NCBI GenBank assembly: GCA_016218815.1
Contig: JACRCX010000133.1
Coordinates: 1-64,000 of the forward strand
From: Deltaproteobacteria bacterium
Lineage (GTDB): Bacteria; Myxococcota_A; Polyangia; DRWM01; JAAZOP01
Direction: 5' to 3'
DNA length: 64,000 bases
In this document: positions 9,347-19,726 of the stretch, one piece after another
How the letters are laid out: each line of letters begins with the position of its first letter
How positions within the stretch are numbered: position 1 is the stretch's first letter
Position numbers and translations under genes: made by a program
The notes under the pieces: generated by a model
What the model was told of the DNA's origin: nothing
What the model saw: the letters and a program-made list of their open reading frames with translations, nothing else
The model's database searches: none

Positions 9347-9794
9347 AACGGCGTCCCCGTTGCGGGGCAAGCGAAGCGGTGCTGGGTCGGGACTCCGCTA
9401 TCGAACCTGCGGCCCGATCCCCGCTCCAGCGGGCCGCGTGCCTTGCCGGCTCGGTCCGGCGAACTGGAAGACAGGCGGGGGCGGGGCGTGCGGCGCGCCG
9501 GGCTCCGCGCAGCAGGTTGCGCAGGCCGCCTCGCAGCGCGGGCAGTCCGCAGCGTCGGACGACCCAGTCCGCGATTCGCGTCGTCAGGTATCGACCGTGC
9601 GTCGTCACCTCGGCCAGTCCGGGCAGCGCCGCGTTCTCCTCCGGAATGCCGGGCTTCTCCGCCTCCGCCTCCGCGGCCGTCGCCTTCTGCGGTGTTGGTC
9701 GAGGCGCTCGCCCGGCGCCCCGACGTCCGCTTCGCCTTGCACGCCGACTCCGCTGGTTGCATACTCCCGTTGCTGGTCGTGGAGGTTCCGCAGG
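9347..9794. other. Gene-poor stretch with a possible coding remnant
   Basis: No convincing gene. On the minus strand, roughly 9480-9665, one frame gives a protein-like stretch of about 55 residues (PGIPEENAALPGLAEVTTHG, then YLTTRIADWVVRRC, then GLPALRGGLRNLLRGA) without a start or a family I recognise; composition changes on both sides, so it may be a decayed gene fragment. The right end carries the promoter for the next gene. Confidence 0.35.
9737..9765 (+). promoter_or_regulatory. Possible sigma70 promoter for the FGE-like lipoprotein
   Basis: TTGCAC (9737-9742), 17-base spacer, CATACT (9760-9765), 30 bases before the ATG at 9795. The match is good for a GC-rich genome but unproven. Confidence 0.4.
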
Positions 9795-11210
9795 ATGTTC
9801 CTTCGCTGGGTGGCAGTGCTGGTGTTCGTCGCGACGGCCTGTATCGGAGGCTGCGACTGCAGCAGCACGATGCTCGCAGGCGATGTGGTGGAGTTCGTGA
9901 TCCCACCGGCCGAGACGGTCGGCACGCCCTGCTCGGAGTCGGCACCCTGCGACGACGGCGAACCGTGCAACGGCGTCGAAACGTGCAGCCCCGAGACCGG
10001 TCGCTGCGTCGGCGGGGAACTGGTCGCCGACTTCACCCAGTGCACGACCCCCGACGGCCGGTACGCCTCCTGCGTCGATGGCGTCTGCGATCTCAACTAC
10101 GAGGAGATGTTCGTCCCCGCCGGGCCCTTCGTGATGGGGGTTGACTCGGGCTCGGAGGATTTCGGCTGCATGGCACCGCCCCCGACGCCCAAGCGGATCG
10201 TGACGGTTTCCGGTTTTTTTGTCGACCGATACGAGGTGACCAACCGCCGGTTCAAACGGTGTCAGCGCGTGGGAGGGTGTCCCGCGGACCACATTGACGG
10301 TTCGTTCCTCCGATCCGACTATTTTGGCGATTCCGCTTTCGATGACTACCCGTTGCTCTACCTCTTTGGTCCCCAGGCGATGGACTACTGCAGCTACGAA
10401 GGCAAGCGCCTGCCGACGGAACCCGAATGGGAGAAGGCGGCCCGGGGTGGATGTGAAATCGTGCCGCCCGACTCCTGCGGAGAAGAGGACGAACGGCTGG
10501 TGCCGTGGGACTCCCCGCCCTTGGGCGACTACCGGTACAGTTGCCGCGAAGCTAACATCCCGGAATGGGCAAGCGAGGAAGCGGCTGCACTTTGTCCGGG
10601 AGACACGTCGCGTGTCGGCCACTACGCGCTCGGGCGCAGTCCGTACGGCGCCGATGACATGATCGGCAACGTGATGGAGAGGACGGCCGACTGTTTCGCG
10701 GACTATGAGGCCTGTCCGGGCGGCTGCATCGACCCCGGCGTCCCGTGTGATGCGTCGTTGCCGCCGCTGGAATGGAACCTCGTCACGCGTGGGGGTTCGT
10801 TCATCTGCTCCGGCAGCCTGACGCACCGGGAGATCCGTGGGGGGTTCGAAGCGGACCCCACAGTCGGTTTTCGGTGCGTCCGACCTATGCTGGAGGGAGG
10901 GACTTCGGCGAAGACGGGGGATCGGGCGCGCCTGACGGCGCTGGAGGGAGGGCAGGATCATGACGGGCGACTGGGGACGGACGGGATCGCTTCTGGCTCG
11001 ATCGACGGCACTCTTGGCATGGGGTTTGCTAGGGGGGGGCATGCTTCCGCGGCGTCCTTGAGTTCCCGCCGACGGTCAACGTCGGGACGCGGTCGGTGGC
11101 GCCCCGCGAGTCTGCGTGGAACTACGCCTGCCGTCCGGAGAAGGTGCGCACGTTTCGTTCGAGCAACTCGGACCTCGACGACATCCCGGCCGTCTTCCGG
11201 GACAAGGTGA
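9795..11210 (+). CDS. Lipoprotein with formylglycine-generating-enzyme-like (sulfatase-modifying factor) domain
   Basis: The start MFLRWVAVLVFVATAC at 9795 has GGAGG upstream and gives a lipoprotein signal with lipid Cys16. A Cys-rich linker (CSESAPCDDGEPCNGVETC) leads to an FGE/SUMF-type C-lectin-like domain from about residue 105: MFVPAGPFVMGVDSG, FFVDRYEVTNRRF, RLPTEPEWEKAARGG, GNVMERTADCF, TRGGSFICSG and closing GFRCVRP near residue 365. The domain normally ends there. Beyond it the reading frame continues for about 100 residues of shadow-like Arg/Ser-rich sequence and overlaps the next gene by 250 bases. Removing one G from the run at 10916-10920 would end the protein at 10935, 24 bases before the next ATG. 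True modifying enzymes need a Cys pair I cannot confirm here; many bacterial members are binding or structural proteins. Confidence 0.8.
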   Translation: MFLRWVAVLVFVATACIGGCDCSSTMLAGDVVEFVIPPAETVGTPCSESAPCDDGEPCNGVETCSPETGRCVGGELVADFTQCTTPDGRYASCVDGVCDLNYEEMFVPAGPFVMGVDSGSEDFGCMAPPPTPKRIVTVSGFFVDRYEVTNRRFKRCQRVGGCPADHIDGSFLRSDYFGDSAFDDYPLLYLFGPQAMDYCSYEGKRLPTEPEWEKAARGGCEIVPPDSCGEEDERLVPWDSPPLGDYRYSCREANIPEWASEEAAALCPGDTSRVGHYALGRSPYGADDMIGNVMERTADCFADYEACPGGCIDPGVPCDASLPPLEWNLVTRGGSFICSGSLTHREIRGGFEADPTVGFRCVRPMLEGGTSAKTGDRARLTALEGGQDHDGRLGTDGIASGSIDGTLGMGFARGGHASAASLSSRRRSTSGRGRWRPASLRGTTPAVRRRCARFVRATRTSTTSRPSSGTR

Positions 11211-14200
11211 ACTTCGTCCTGGATTTCCGCCAGGACCCGCCGGGTGCACGTCGCTGCACAATCGCGGCGCCGCAGTGGATCCGCGACTGCCCGGCAACTT
11301 ATCCCGAATGCCGGCCTGATGGCAGCGGGCCGGAGTACTGCGACTCGGTTTGCTGGGTGGTCAGCGACGAAGGTCCCGTGGACGGTCCGAGCGTCCCGAT
11401 TCTCGGCAACACGTCCATCTGCCTCACCGCGGCAACCATGCCCTGGCTGCCCGGAAGCCCCCCTGCCAACGTTCCGGGCGATGGCGATGACCCCTGGGAC
11501 CCGTTTCTGTACGTCGGTCAATTCTACGCGAACACCGCTCGACCTCTCGAGTCGGCCGGAGCCTCGATCGTGTACGGCCCCGAGGGATTCCCGTGCGAGT
11601 TTTACCCGGCATCGTCGGGTTGTGTGCCCTACGGTTTCGTCGGGATGGACGCATGCTGGCCGTTCCGGATCTTCGCATCTCTGGACATTCCGACCAGCAC
11701 GGCGGGCCGGCGCTTCTCCATCTTGACCCCCGCCAGCATCAGTTCGAGTCTGCAGGGCCTGGGCGGGCTGCCGGCGATGGTCTGCAACCCGACGTGGGTC
11801 GAGCAGTGGATGAAGGCGGGGGATCGGGCGGGCCCGCTCGGCGCCGGCATCCCGGACGGGTGGGTCGACGCGCACCACGACTCGGTGTACTGGGCCCTGA
11901 CGGGGTCCGACCCCGCCCCTGATGGCTGGTGGTGGGATCGGGACGCGGACGACTCATTCAGCGCGTGCCGGGACTACCTGGACGGCGACGACGAGCAACC
12001 ACCCGGGTCGCTGGAGACATGTGCCTCGGGGGACTTCGACTACTGGAACCGCGCGACCGGCGAGTACCACCCGGACGGATTCGAGTACATTAGTCGGGCG
12101 GACGTTCAATCGTGGGGAGGCGAGAAGGACAAGCCTTTGACGTGGTTCAACTGTCCGATGTCCCAGTTCGGACTTCAGGGGTTCGACGACTTCACTGTGT
12201 GGACGCTTCTCTTCGACGTCACGCACAAGGGCGACCACGACAAGATCTGGTTCGCCCCCGGCAACCGGAGTGCCTTCTGCGGGGATCCGAGCAGCGGGGA
12301 TGCGGTCCCGATGTTGCCCGACGCACCCACTGCGGGCGTCAGTCGGATGACGGCGCGCTGGGTCGATGTCGGCGGTCGTCCCGCCCTGCGCCTGAGCGTC
12401 AGGCTCGGTGCGGAGATGGGCGTCTTCGCCCGGTTCCTCTGGGCGAAGATGATGGTCGACGTCACGGCCGTGAACATCGACATCACGATCCAGCCCCGCC
12501 TCTGTGACGGATTGCGCGAATCCGACTTCTGCACCCACAAGGACAAGGATGGATCGTGCGATCGAACGCTCTCGCCCGTGGGCGCGGGGCTCTGTGGATT
12601 CGAAATGAATCTCGGGCAGCGGCTTCCGGACGCCTGGCCGGGAACGACGCGAGGCAGTGGTATGCTTGGGCGGGGTGGTGCGACAGACGGCGAGCAGGAC
12701 TGGAACGGGCCGCTGGACGAGCTTCCTGAACCACTCGTGCTGGCGAACAACAACGTCCTGTACCACCTCGACGTGTCGGCATCCTTCGAGCGGAAGTACA
12801 CGCCGCTCGTTTGCTGGGATCCACTGTCGGCCATCTTCTGCGCCGGCATCTACGGGTACGCCGAGTCGGAACTCGAGAAGGCCGAGAAAAAGCAGGCTGG
12901 GACCATGTTCAACACCCTGGCGAGGGCCTTGTTCTACGGCATGGGCGACAGAAAGATGGGCTGCACGTGCGCCGGCGACTGCTCGGACTGCGAATTGCGC
13001 TGCGTCGAGTGCAGCGTGGAGTCGGGATTCGCGACCGCCGCCCACTATCTTCGCCGCTGGTTCTGGCAGCCCGCGATCGATCAGCTTCCGCACGGCGGCG
13101 ACGGGTTGGACGTGAGCCGCGCGCCGGATCCCAACGCCGTGAGGTTCACCGACATCCGCTGGGCGTCGAGCGCGCACGACACGGCGGAATTCGCCTTCAC
13201 GTGGGACAAGGACCTGGACGGTTACGTCGAGCAGGACGACAATTGTCCGAGCGTTCCCAACCCGGATCAGCTCGACACCGATCACGATTGCACGGGCAGC
13301 GCCTGCGAGGGCGATCTTGACGGCGACCGCTGCTGCGAGGGCGGGTGCGACACAGATGCTCCCGGCATGACGGGCTGCATCTGCGGCGGGCCCGAGCCGG
13401 ACCCGGAGTGCGTCACCGACGGGTACGGCCGCACATGCCATGACGACTACCCGTGGTGGTACTCCTGGAACCACGACGACGACCGTGTACCCGACGATTG
13501 CGACCGCAATGACGACAACGACGTCTTCCCCGACGACACCGACAATTGCGATTTCACTCCGACCACCTACAACTGGGACTACGACGCCGACGGCATCGGC
13601 AATGCGTGCGACGACAGCGACGACCGGGACCATTGCTGGGACGCCACCGAGTGCAACATCGCCGACTACGTGCCGGACGATTGGACCCAGCCCTGCGGCG
13701 AGGCCGCGTGCGTCAATGGGCAGTGCCGGGTCGGGACCGAGGCCTTCCCCTACGATCACGACCCGCCGCTCTGCGGTTGCGATTCGTACGACGAGCACCA
13801 CACCCACTGTCTGCGGTCGACCTGCGAAGCCCTCGGCCAGACCTGCGTCTACCACCCGGCCTCCGCGACGGGAATCACCGACGACTTGGCATTCTGGTGC
13901 GAGCCGATGATCACCACGGAGCCCTTCGCGTGCATGCTCCTGAGCGGCGGCCCCCCGGGCGGACCGCTGAGCGAGGGTGGGGTCGAGGACGTGTTCGAAG
14001 CCTTCCACCTCTGGCCGTACGGTCCGAGCCACATGCCGCCGTACGTCACCACCCTCATCCCCTGCCTCCCGGAAGCCGGGGACGACTGCTGCCGGACCTG
14101 CACCGAGCCGATCATCCGCGTGGTGGGCCAGGAGAACGCGACCCTGGCCGAGATCCGGCCGATGCTCGCTCTGGACAGGCCGCTCGACGACTTCACCGGG

Positions 14201-15133
14201 ATGGACGTCACCGTCGTCCCCGACGTCAACGCCAACAACAGCAACGACATCGCCGTCAGCCTGCCGTACGCCGTGGACGAGAACAAGGGCGTCGTCGGCA
14301 CGATCGTCACCTTCGACGGGCAGTCCGGCGAGATCCTCCGCGTGCGCGAGCGCGACGGCGCGTTCGGCAACCTCATGGCCCGGGCCGGCGAGGGCATGGC
14401 GGCCCGCTTCCGGCCGTTCATGACCATCTTCACCGATTCCATGGCCGTCGGCTCGATCGAGGTTTCCCCCGAACAGCCGGCGGGTATCAGCCTCATGAAC
14501 CGCTGGGGAATCGAAGTCGCGTTCGTCGCCGATGCCCCGAACGTCAAGGGCAAGTCCCTCACCCGCATGACGGGCGCGTGGGTGAGCGGCGAGCAACTCG
14601 CCGTCGTCTACTCGCCGACCTGCGACTTCGTCTCCAACAAGGGCTGCCTCACGGGCTACGACCAGTACGGCGCCGTCAAGTGGAGCGCCGCCGGCTGGCA
14701 GTCGGGCAACGAGTTCGGCGCCTCGTTCGATAGCGACGGCACCTACGTCGCCGTCGGCATCCCCGGCTACGATACGGGCACCGGCGGGATGGTGCAGGTC
14801 CTCCGCCCGGGCTCGAACTGGAGCCGCAACATCACCCAGCGCGGACGCGTGCGCGATCTGGGTCGCCACGTCGCCATCGCCGAGGCTACCTCCGGTCCCC
14901 GCATCCTGGCCTCTGCGCTCGTCAACGACCTCCCGGTCGTCCTGGAGTTCGCGCTCAACGGACGGCTGCGGGCGACCTACCCCACGCCGGCCGGCTGGAA
15001 GATCGTCGACGTCGTCTCGCCGTCCTTCGACGACGGAACGACCCTCGACCTCTTCGCCATCGTGTACATCACCCCGGAGGGCCGGGTGTTCCACCAGATG
15101 CTCCACGCCGACGGTTCGAACAGCGGCCGATAG
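10960..15133 (+). CDS. Giant lipoprotein with type-3 calcium repeats, frameshifted in its signal peptide
   Basis: The ATG at 10960 has GGAGGGAGGG upstream and encodes a lipoprotein signal (MTGDWGRTGSLLARSTALLA, then WGLLGG) that runs into eight G at 11032-11039 and stops 9 codons later. With seven G the frame would read LLGGAC, a perfect lipobox, and continue for a 1390-residue protein to 15133. As given, the long frame can only start internally at GTG 11096 (1345 residues) and has no signal. The mature protein is Cys- and Asp-rich, with thrombospondin type-3-like calcium repeats (DKDLDGYVEQDDNCPSVPNP; DYDADGIGNACDD) about two-thirds along and a C-terminal part with FG-GAP/VCBS-like repeats (DVNANNSNDIAVSLP). 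Role unknown; probably cell-surface. It lies in a lipoprotein cluster with 34 bases to the next gene. Confidence 0.75.
11032..11039 (+). repeat. Run of eight G inside a lipoprotein signal sequence
   Basis: The longest homopolymer seen in a coding start in this window. The length decides whether the upstream signal peptide is in frame with the 1345-residue body: seven G in frame, eight G out of frame. Either a sequence error or a slip-strand switch. Confidence 0.8.
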
Positions 15134-15167
15134 CCGGCCGGAAGGCCGGCCAGGAGGAACGACCGAC

Positions 15168-16820
15168 ATGCTGACGAGCCCCCATCGGAAGTGCTCGACG
15201 GATCCCTCGCGTGCACTCGTGGGACCCGGGCTGGCGCTGGCGACCCTGCTCCTGCTCCTCCTCTCCGCCGCCTGCGGCGACGACAGCGGAGGCGGCGACG
15301 ACGGGGCGACCGACACCTCCCCCGAGAACACTTCGGCCGCCTGTCAGGACCGCCTGGACAACGACGGCGATGGCGTCACCGACTGCGAGGACCCCGACTG
15401 CCGCGACTTCGTCTTCTGCGCCGGCGCCGACGGCGACGCCGACGCGGACGATGGCGGCGCCGAAGACGTCGAAGAGACCGAGGAAACCCCCGCGGACGAC
15501 GCGGCGGCCGACGCCGACGACGAGATCGAAGGGGACGTTGACGGTGAAGCCGATGGCGCCGCCGACGCGGACATCGACACGGACGATGCCGGCGACGGCG
15601 TCGACACCGGGGATGCCGACGGCGACGCTCCCGGCGACGACGGCGGAACGTGCACCCCCGATCGGGCTTGCGGCGCCGTCGAGGTCTGTGGCGACGGACT
15701 CGATAACGACTGCGACGGCGAGGTGGACGAGTCCGATGCCGCCTGTTCCTGCGAGTACGGCGCCGTCCAGTCGTGCTTCGTCGGTCCGCCGGGCTTCCGC
15801 GGCCTGGGCGGCTGCGTCGACGGCTGGCAGGTCTGCGGCCGCGACGGGATCTGGGGCCCGTGCGCCGAGGGCATCTGGCCGTCCGACGAGATCCCCGACG
15901 GCAAGGACAACGACTGCGACGGCTGCGTCGACGACGGTCTTGCAACGTCTCCGACCATCCAGTGTCCGGCATCGATGGACGCCGTTCTGGGCAAGTGGCA
16001 GGTCCTGCGCTGCGAGGATCTGTGCCTTCCCGCGGGTAGTCCCGACTGCGACTGCTCGTGGTCGATCATCAGCCCCGAGGCCAGCGGCGTGACCGAGGTA
16101 CCCGATCGCTTCGCCGAGACGACCCACGTGCACCTCGACGCTTCGGGCAACTACATCGTCATCGCGACGATCCTCGACGCCCGGCTGGACTCCTGGATGT
16201 GCTCGTTCGTCCTCCGGGTAGCGCCCCCGGGCCTGCACGTCGACCTGTGGTGGGACGACCCCGATCCCTTCCAGCCCGGCGACATCGACCTGCATCTCCA
16301 CCGCAACCCCCCGCCCACGGCCTGGTTCGGCGACGACGACTGCCACTACGCGACCTGCGGCGGACGGGACGGCACGTACACCCTCGACTGGGGCTACGCC
16401 GACACCCCCCTGGCCGACTGCCCGGATCTCTGGCCCGACTCGCGCTGGGACTTCATTCCCCTCGGCGGCTGCCCCAACCCCAGGCTGACCAAGGAGAGCA
16501 TCGCCGGCGTCGAGCCCGAGCTGGCCACGCTGGACTTCCCCGATGCCGGCGACCGCTTCCGCGTGATGGCCCACTACTACGAGGACGCCGCGTTCCCCGG
16601 CGACATCCCCGCCGACGCGCACGCGCGCATCGTCTGCGGCGGCGTCCCGGCGGCGCAGTTTGGCGCCGTGCGCATGCACAGCAACGGCTTCGGATCCGGC
16701 GACCTGTGGCGCGTGGCCGACGTCGACTTCCTGGATGCGATCGGTACGTGCGACGTGACGCCGCTGGGCACCCCCGCCGTCCCCGACATCCAGAACGACG
16801 ACAGCCGCGACTGGTTCTAG
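15168..16820 (+). CDS. Acidic lipoprotein with MopE-like metal-binding motifs
   Basis: A 550-residue secreted lipoprotein; the ATG at 15168 has GGAGGAAC upstream. The signal is long (Arg/Lys-containing start, then LALATLLLLLLSAAC) with lipid Cys36. A run of Asp/Ala/Glu-rich sequence (about 60-165) holds few other residues and is probably an unfolded, calcium-binding spacer. It is framed by repeats of the CxDGxDNDCDGxxDE type (CQDRLDNDGDGVTDCEDPDC; CGDGLDNDCDGEVDESDAAC; GKDNDCDGCVDDG), known as the putative metal-binding motif of MopE-like proteins and common in myxobacteria. The C-terminal half (about 260-550) has a beta-rich look with VDLWWDDPDPFQPGDIDLHL, similar to domains described in the same proteins. 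Function unknown; probably surface-anchored with the preceding gene. Confidence 0.8.
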   Translation: MLTSPHRKCSTDPSRALVGPGLALATLLLLLLSAACGDDSGGGDDGATDTSPENTSAACQDRLDNDGDGVTDCEDPDCRDFVFCAGADGDADADDGGAEDVEETEETPADDAAADADDEIEGDVDGEADGAADADIDTDDAGDGVDTGDADGDAPGDDGGTCTPDRACGAVEVCGDGLDNDCDGEVDESDAACSCEYGAVQSCFVGPPGFRGLGGCVDGWQVCGRDGIWGPCAEGIWPSDEIPDGKDNDCDGCVDDGLATSPTIQCPASMDAVLGKWQVLRCEDLCLPAGSPDCDCSWSIISPEASGVTEVPDRFAETTHVHLDASGNYIVIATILDARLDSWMCSFVLRVAPPGLHVDLWWDDPDPFQPGDIDLHLHRNPPPTAWFGDDDCHYATCGGRDGTYTLDWGYADTPLADCPDLWPDSRWDFIPLGGCPNPRLTKESIAGVEPELATLDFPDAGDRFRVMAHYYEDAAFPGDIPADAHARIVCGGVPAAQFGAVRMHSNGFGSGDLWRVADVDFLDAIGTCDVTPLGTPAVPDIQNDDSRDWF

Positions 16821-16880
16821 GGTCTCCCGCCGCTTGCAGTTCACCTCGCTTGGCGCTACTCCTCGCGCCCCGGAGGAACG

Positions 16881-18650
16881 ATGCGCTACTCCAAGGCCCT
16901 GATCCCGACGCTCAAGGAAGTCCCCGCGGAAGCCACCATGGCCAGCCACCAGCTCCTGCTGCGCGGCGGGTTCATCCGCCGGGTCGCGGCCGGGATCTAC
17001 GAGTACCTGCCGCTGGGCTGGCGCGTGCTGCGGCGCGTGGCCGAGGTCGTCCGCGAGGAGATGGACCGGGCGGGGGCCCAGGAGATCCTGATGCCCGCCG
17101 TCCTGCCCGCGGAGCTGTGGCGCGAGACCGGACGCTGGGACTCCTTCGGACCGCAGCTCCTGCGCATGAAGGACCGCAAGGGCGCCGAGTACTGCGTCGG
17201 ACCGACGCACGAGGAAGTCGTCACCGACCTGGCGCGCCGCGAGATCCGCTCCTACCGCGAGCTGCCGCGCAACCTGTACCAGATCCAGACCAAGTTCCGG
17301 GACGAGCCGCGACCCCGCGCGGGGCTGATCCGCGGGCGCGAGTTCGTGATGAAGGACGCGTACTCGTTCGACGCCGACGAGGAAAAGGCGAAGCTCTCCT
17401 ATCGCGCGATGGTCGTCGCCTACGCCCGGATCTTCGCGCGCCTGGGCTTCGACTTCCGCGTCGTCGAGGCCGACTCGGGGGCCATGGGCGGGACCTCGAG
17501 CCACGAGTTCCAGATCCTGTGCGACGCCGGCGAGGACGCCATCGTCGCCTGCGAGTCGTGCTCGTACGCCGCCAACGTGGAGGCGGCCCTGGGCGAGCGG
17601 GTGGACGGCGAGCCGACGGTGACGCGCACGTCGATCCCCCAGCCGACGGCCGTCGACACGCCCGGCAAGCACACGATCGAGGACGTCTCCGAGTTCCTCG
17701 GCGTCCCCTCCCGCGACCTGATCAAGACCCTGATCTACGTCTGGGAGGACAAGTCCGTCGCGGTGCTCGTGCGCGGCGACGACGACGTCAACGAGATCAA
17801 GCTCGCGCGGGCCGTCGGTGCGGGCGAGGTCTTCCTGGCGGCGGATGCCGAGGTCCAGCGGCTGACCGGCGCCCCGGTCGGCTTCGCCGGCCCCGTCGGA
17901 CTGCGCGCGCGCATCCTGGCCGACCGGCACGTCGCCGACGTGCGCGACGGCATCACCGGGGCGAACGAGGCGGACAAGCACCTGCGCCACGTCCTGCCGG
18001 GTCGCGACTTCCAGGCCGAGTTCCTCGACCTGCGCGCCGTGCGCAACGGCGACGCCTGCCCGCGGTGCGGAAAACCGTTGCGCGTCTTCCACGGTATCGA
18101 GGCCGGCCACACCTTCGTGCTCGGCACCCACTACTCCAACAAGATGAAGGCCACGTTCCTGGGCGAGGACGGCCAGAGCCGTCCGCTGGTCATGGGCTGC
18201 TACGGCATCGGCGTCTCCCGCCTCGTCGCGGCCGCCATCGAGCAGCACCACGACGAGAAGGGCATGCGCTGGCCCGTCCCGATCGCACCCTACACCGTCG
18301 AGCTGCTCGCCATCGGTGCGGACCCCGCGATCGGCGTGCGTACCGACGGGATCTACCACGCGCTCGAGGCCGCGGGCATCGACACCCTGTACGACGAGCG
18401 CGAGGAGCGCCCGGGCGTCAAGTTCATGGACGCCGACCTGCTGGGGCTTCCCTTCCGCGTCGTCGTCGGCAAGAAGGGCAACGCCGGGGGGTGGGCCGAG
18501 TTCCGGCGCCGGGGCGAGACCGAGGACCAGCAGGTCCCCTTCGAGCAGCTCGAGGCGTTCCTGCGGCGCGAGCTCGCCGTAGCCAACGCCGCTACCCACG
18601 CGGCTGCCGCCGAGGCGGAGCAGTCCGTGCTCAAACGGCTGGGGTTGTAG
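16881..18650 (+). CDS. proS: Prolyl-tRNA synthetase (bacterial type with editing domain)
   Basis: A 589-residue class II synthetase that charges tRNA-Pro. The ATG at 16881 has GGAGGAACG before it. Family start MRYSKALIPTLKEVPAEA, then motif 1 region, motif 2 KFRDEPRPRAGLIRGREFVM and motif 3 GCYGIGVSRLVAAAIEQ. Between motifs 2 and 3 sits the YbaK-like insertion (about 225-390) that hydrolyses Ala-tRNA-Pro, so this is the long bacterial form. A C-terminal anticodon-binding domain follows (PYTVELLAIGAD; YDEREERPGVKFMDADLLGLP). An internal CxxC pair (CPRCGKPLRVFHGIEAGHTF) is also present. It is followed after one base by nfo. Confidence 0.96.
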   Translation: MRYSKALIPTLKEVPAEATMASHQLLLRGGFIRRVAAGIYEYLPLGWRVLRRVAEVVREEMDRAGAQEILMPAVLPAELWRETGRWDSFGPQLLRMKDRKGAEYCVGPTHEEVVTDLARREIRSYRELPRNLYQIQTKFRDEPRPRAGLIRGREFVMKDAYSFDADEEKAKLSYRAMVVAYARIFARLGFDFRVVEADSGAMGGTSSHEFQILCDAGEDAIVACESCSYAANVEAALGERVDGEPTVTRTSIPQPTAVDTPGKHTIEDVSEFLGVPSRDLIKTLIYVWEDKSVAVLVRGDDDVNEIKLARAVGAGEVFLAADAEVQRLTGAPVGFAGPVGLRARILADRHVADVRDGITGANEADKHLRHVLPGRDFQAEFLDLRAVRNGDACPRCGKPLRVFHGIEAGHTFVLGTHYSNKMKATFLGEDGQSRPLVMGCYGIGVSRLVAAAIEQHHDEKGMRWPVPIAPYTVELLAIGADPAIGVRTDGIYHALEAAGIDTLYDEREERPGVKFMDADLLGLPFRVVVGKKGNAGGWAEFRRRGETEDQQVPFEQLEAFLRRELAVANAATHAAAAEAEQSVLKRLGL

Positions 18651-18651
18651 G

Positions 18652-19506
18652 GTGAAGCTCGGGGCGCACCAATCGATCGCGGGCGGGTTCCTGACCGCCA
18701 TCCGGCTCGCGGAAGAGGACGGCTGCGAGGCGCTGCAGGTCTTCACCAAGGTCGCCAACCAGTGGCGCGAGCCGGTCGTCGATGCCGCCGCCGCGCGCCC
18801 CTTCCGTGCCGGTGTCAAGCGCCTCGGCCTCGCCCCGGTGATGAGCCACGTCAGCTACCTCGTGAACCTGTGCTCGGACGACAAGACGATTCGCGCCAGG
18901 TCGATCGATTCCCTGGCCCGCGAGCTGCGCCGCTCCGAGACGCTCGGCATCCCCTACGTCGTGCTGCACCCGGGGGCGCCCAAGGGCCAGGGCGAAGAAG
19001 TCGGCCTCCAGCTCGTCGCCGCCGGCCTGGACGCCGCCTATCTGCAGGTCGATGCCGACGGCTCCGTCGCGGCCCGCGTGCTGCTCGAGTCCACCGCCGG
19101 CCAGGGGACCACCCTGGGCCGCACCTTCGAACAGCTCGGCGAAATCCTGGGCCGCGCGCGCTGCGCCGATCGGTTGGCGTTCTGCCTCGACACCTGCCAT
19201 CTGCTCGCCGCCGGCTACGACTGGACGTCGGAGAAGGGCTACGCCGAGGTCTTCTCCGCGTTCGATCGCATCCTCGGCCTCGACCGCCTGCTCGCCTTCC
19301 ACCTCAACGACTCCAAGAAGGGCCTCGGCTCGCACCTCGACCGACACGAGTGGATCGGCGACGGCGAGATCGGCCTCGAACCCTTCCGTCGCCTCGTGCG
19401 CGACAAGCGCTTCGCCCGCATCCCGGGCGTGCTCGAGATTCCCCCGCGCGACGACGAGCGCGGCTATCGCCAGAACCTCGACAGGCTGCGCGGCCTCCTG
19501 GCCTGA
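18652..19506 (+). CDS. nfo: Endonuclease IV (AP endonuclease)
   Basis: A 284-residue TIM-barrel DNA-repair enzyme that cuts 5' to abasic sites. It starts at GTG one base after the proS stop, so translation is probably coupled. The three-zinc ligand set can be followed: HVSYLVNLC, VLHPGAPKGQG, LLESTAGQGTTLG, FCLDTCHLLAAGYDW, FHLNDSKKGLGSHLDRHEWIGDGEIG and LEIPPRDD, matching the family order. Length agrees with the family (about 280). It belongs to a housekeeping block with proS. Confidence 0.95.
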   Translation: MKLGAHQSIAGGFLTAIRLAEEDGCEALQVFTKVANQWREPVVDAAAARPFRAGVKRLGLAPVMSHVSYLVNLCSDDKTIRARSIDSLARELRRSETLGIPYVVLHPGAPKGQGEEVGLQLVAAGLDAAYLQVDADGSVAARVLLESTAGQGTTLGRTFEQLGEILGRARCADRLAFCLDTCHLLAAGYDWTSEKGYAEVFSAFDRILGLDRLLAFHLNDSKKGLGSHLDRHEWIGDGEIGLEPFRRLVRDKRFARIPGVLEIPPRDDERGYRQNLDRLRGLLA

Positions 19507-19726
19507 GTTCCGACTGCGTAGCGGCCTACGCACCCCGGGCTCGCGCCGCGACGGCGCCGACGCAGGCGTCCCGGCCGTCCGGCGGCGCCCGCGGGGACTG
19601 CCGTTTCCGCAACCCCGTGCGAATGCGCACGAATCGCCGGACTCGTGTGTCGGTGCCGTGTCCGATCGTGACCGCGGCCGGCGCAATTTGCGCCGGAATG
19701 GAAGTTGCTTCCGTGACGGGCAAGCC

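Noticed and set aside
15376..15972. Arg-rich minus-strand frame that could look like a protamine-type protein
   Set aside because: It is the complement of the Asp/Ala-rich spacer of the MopE-like lipoprotein.
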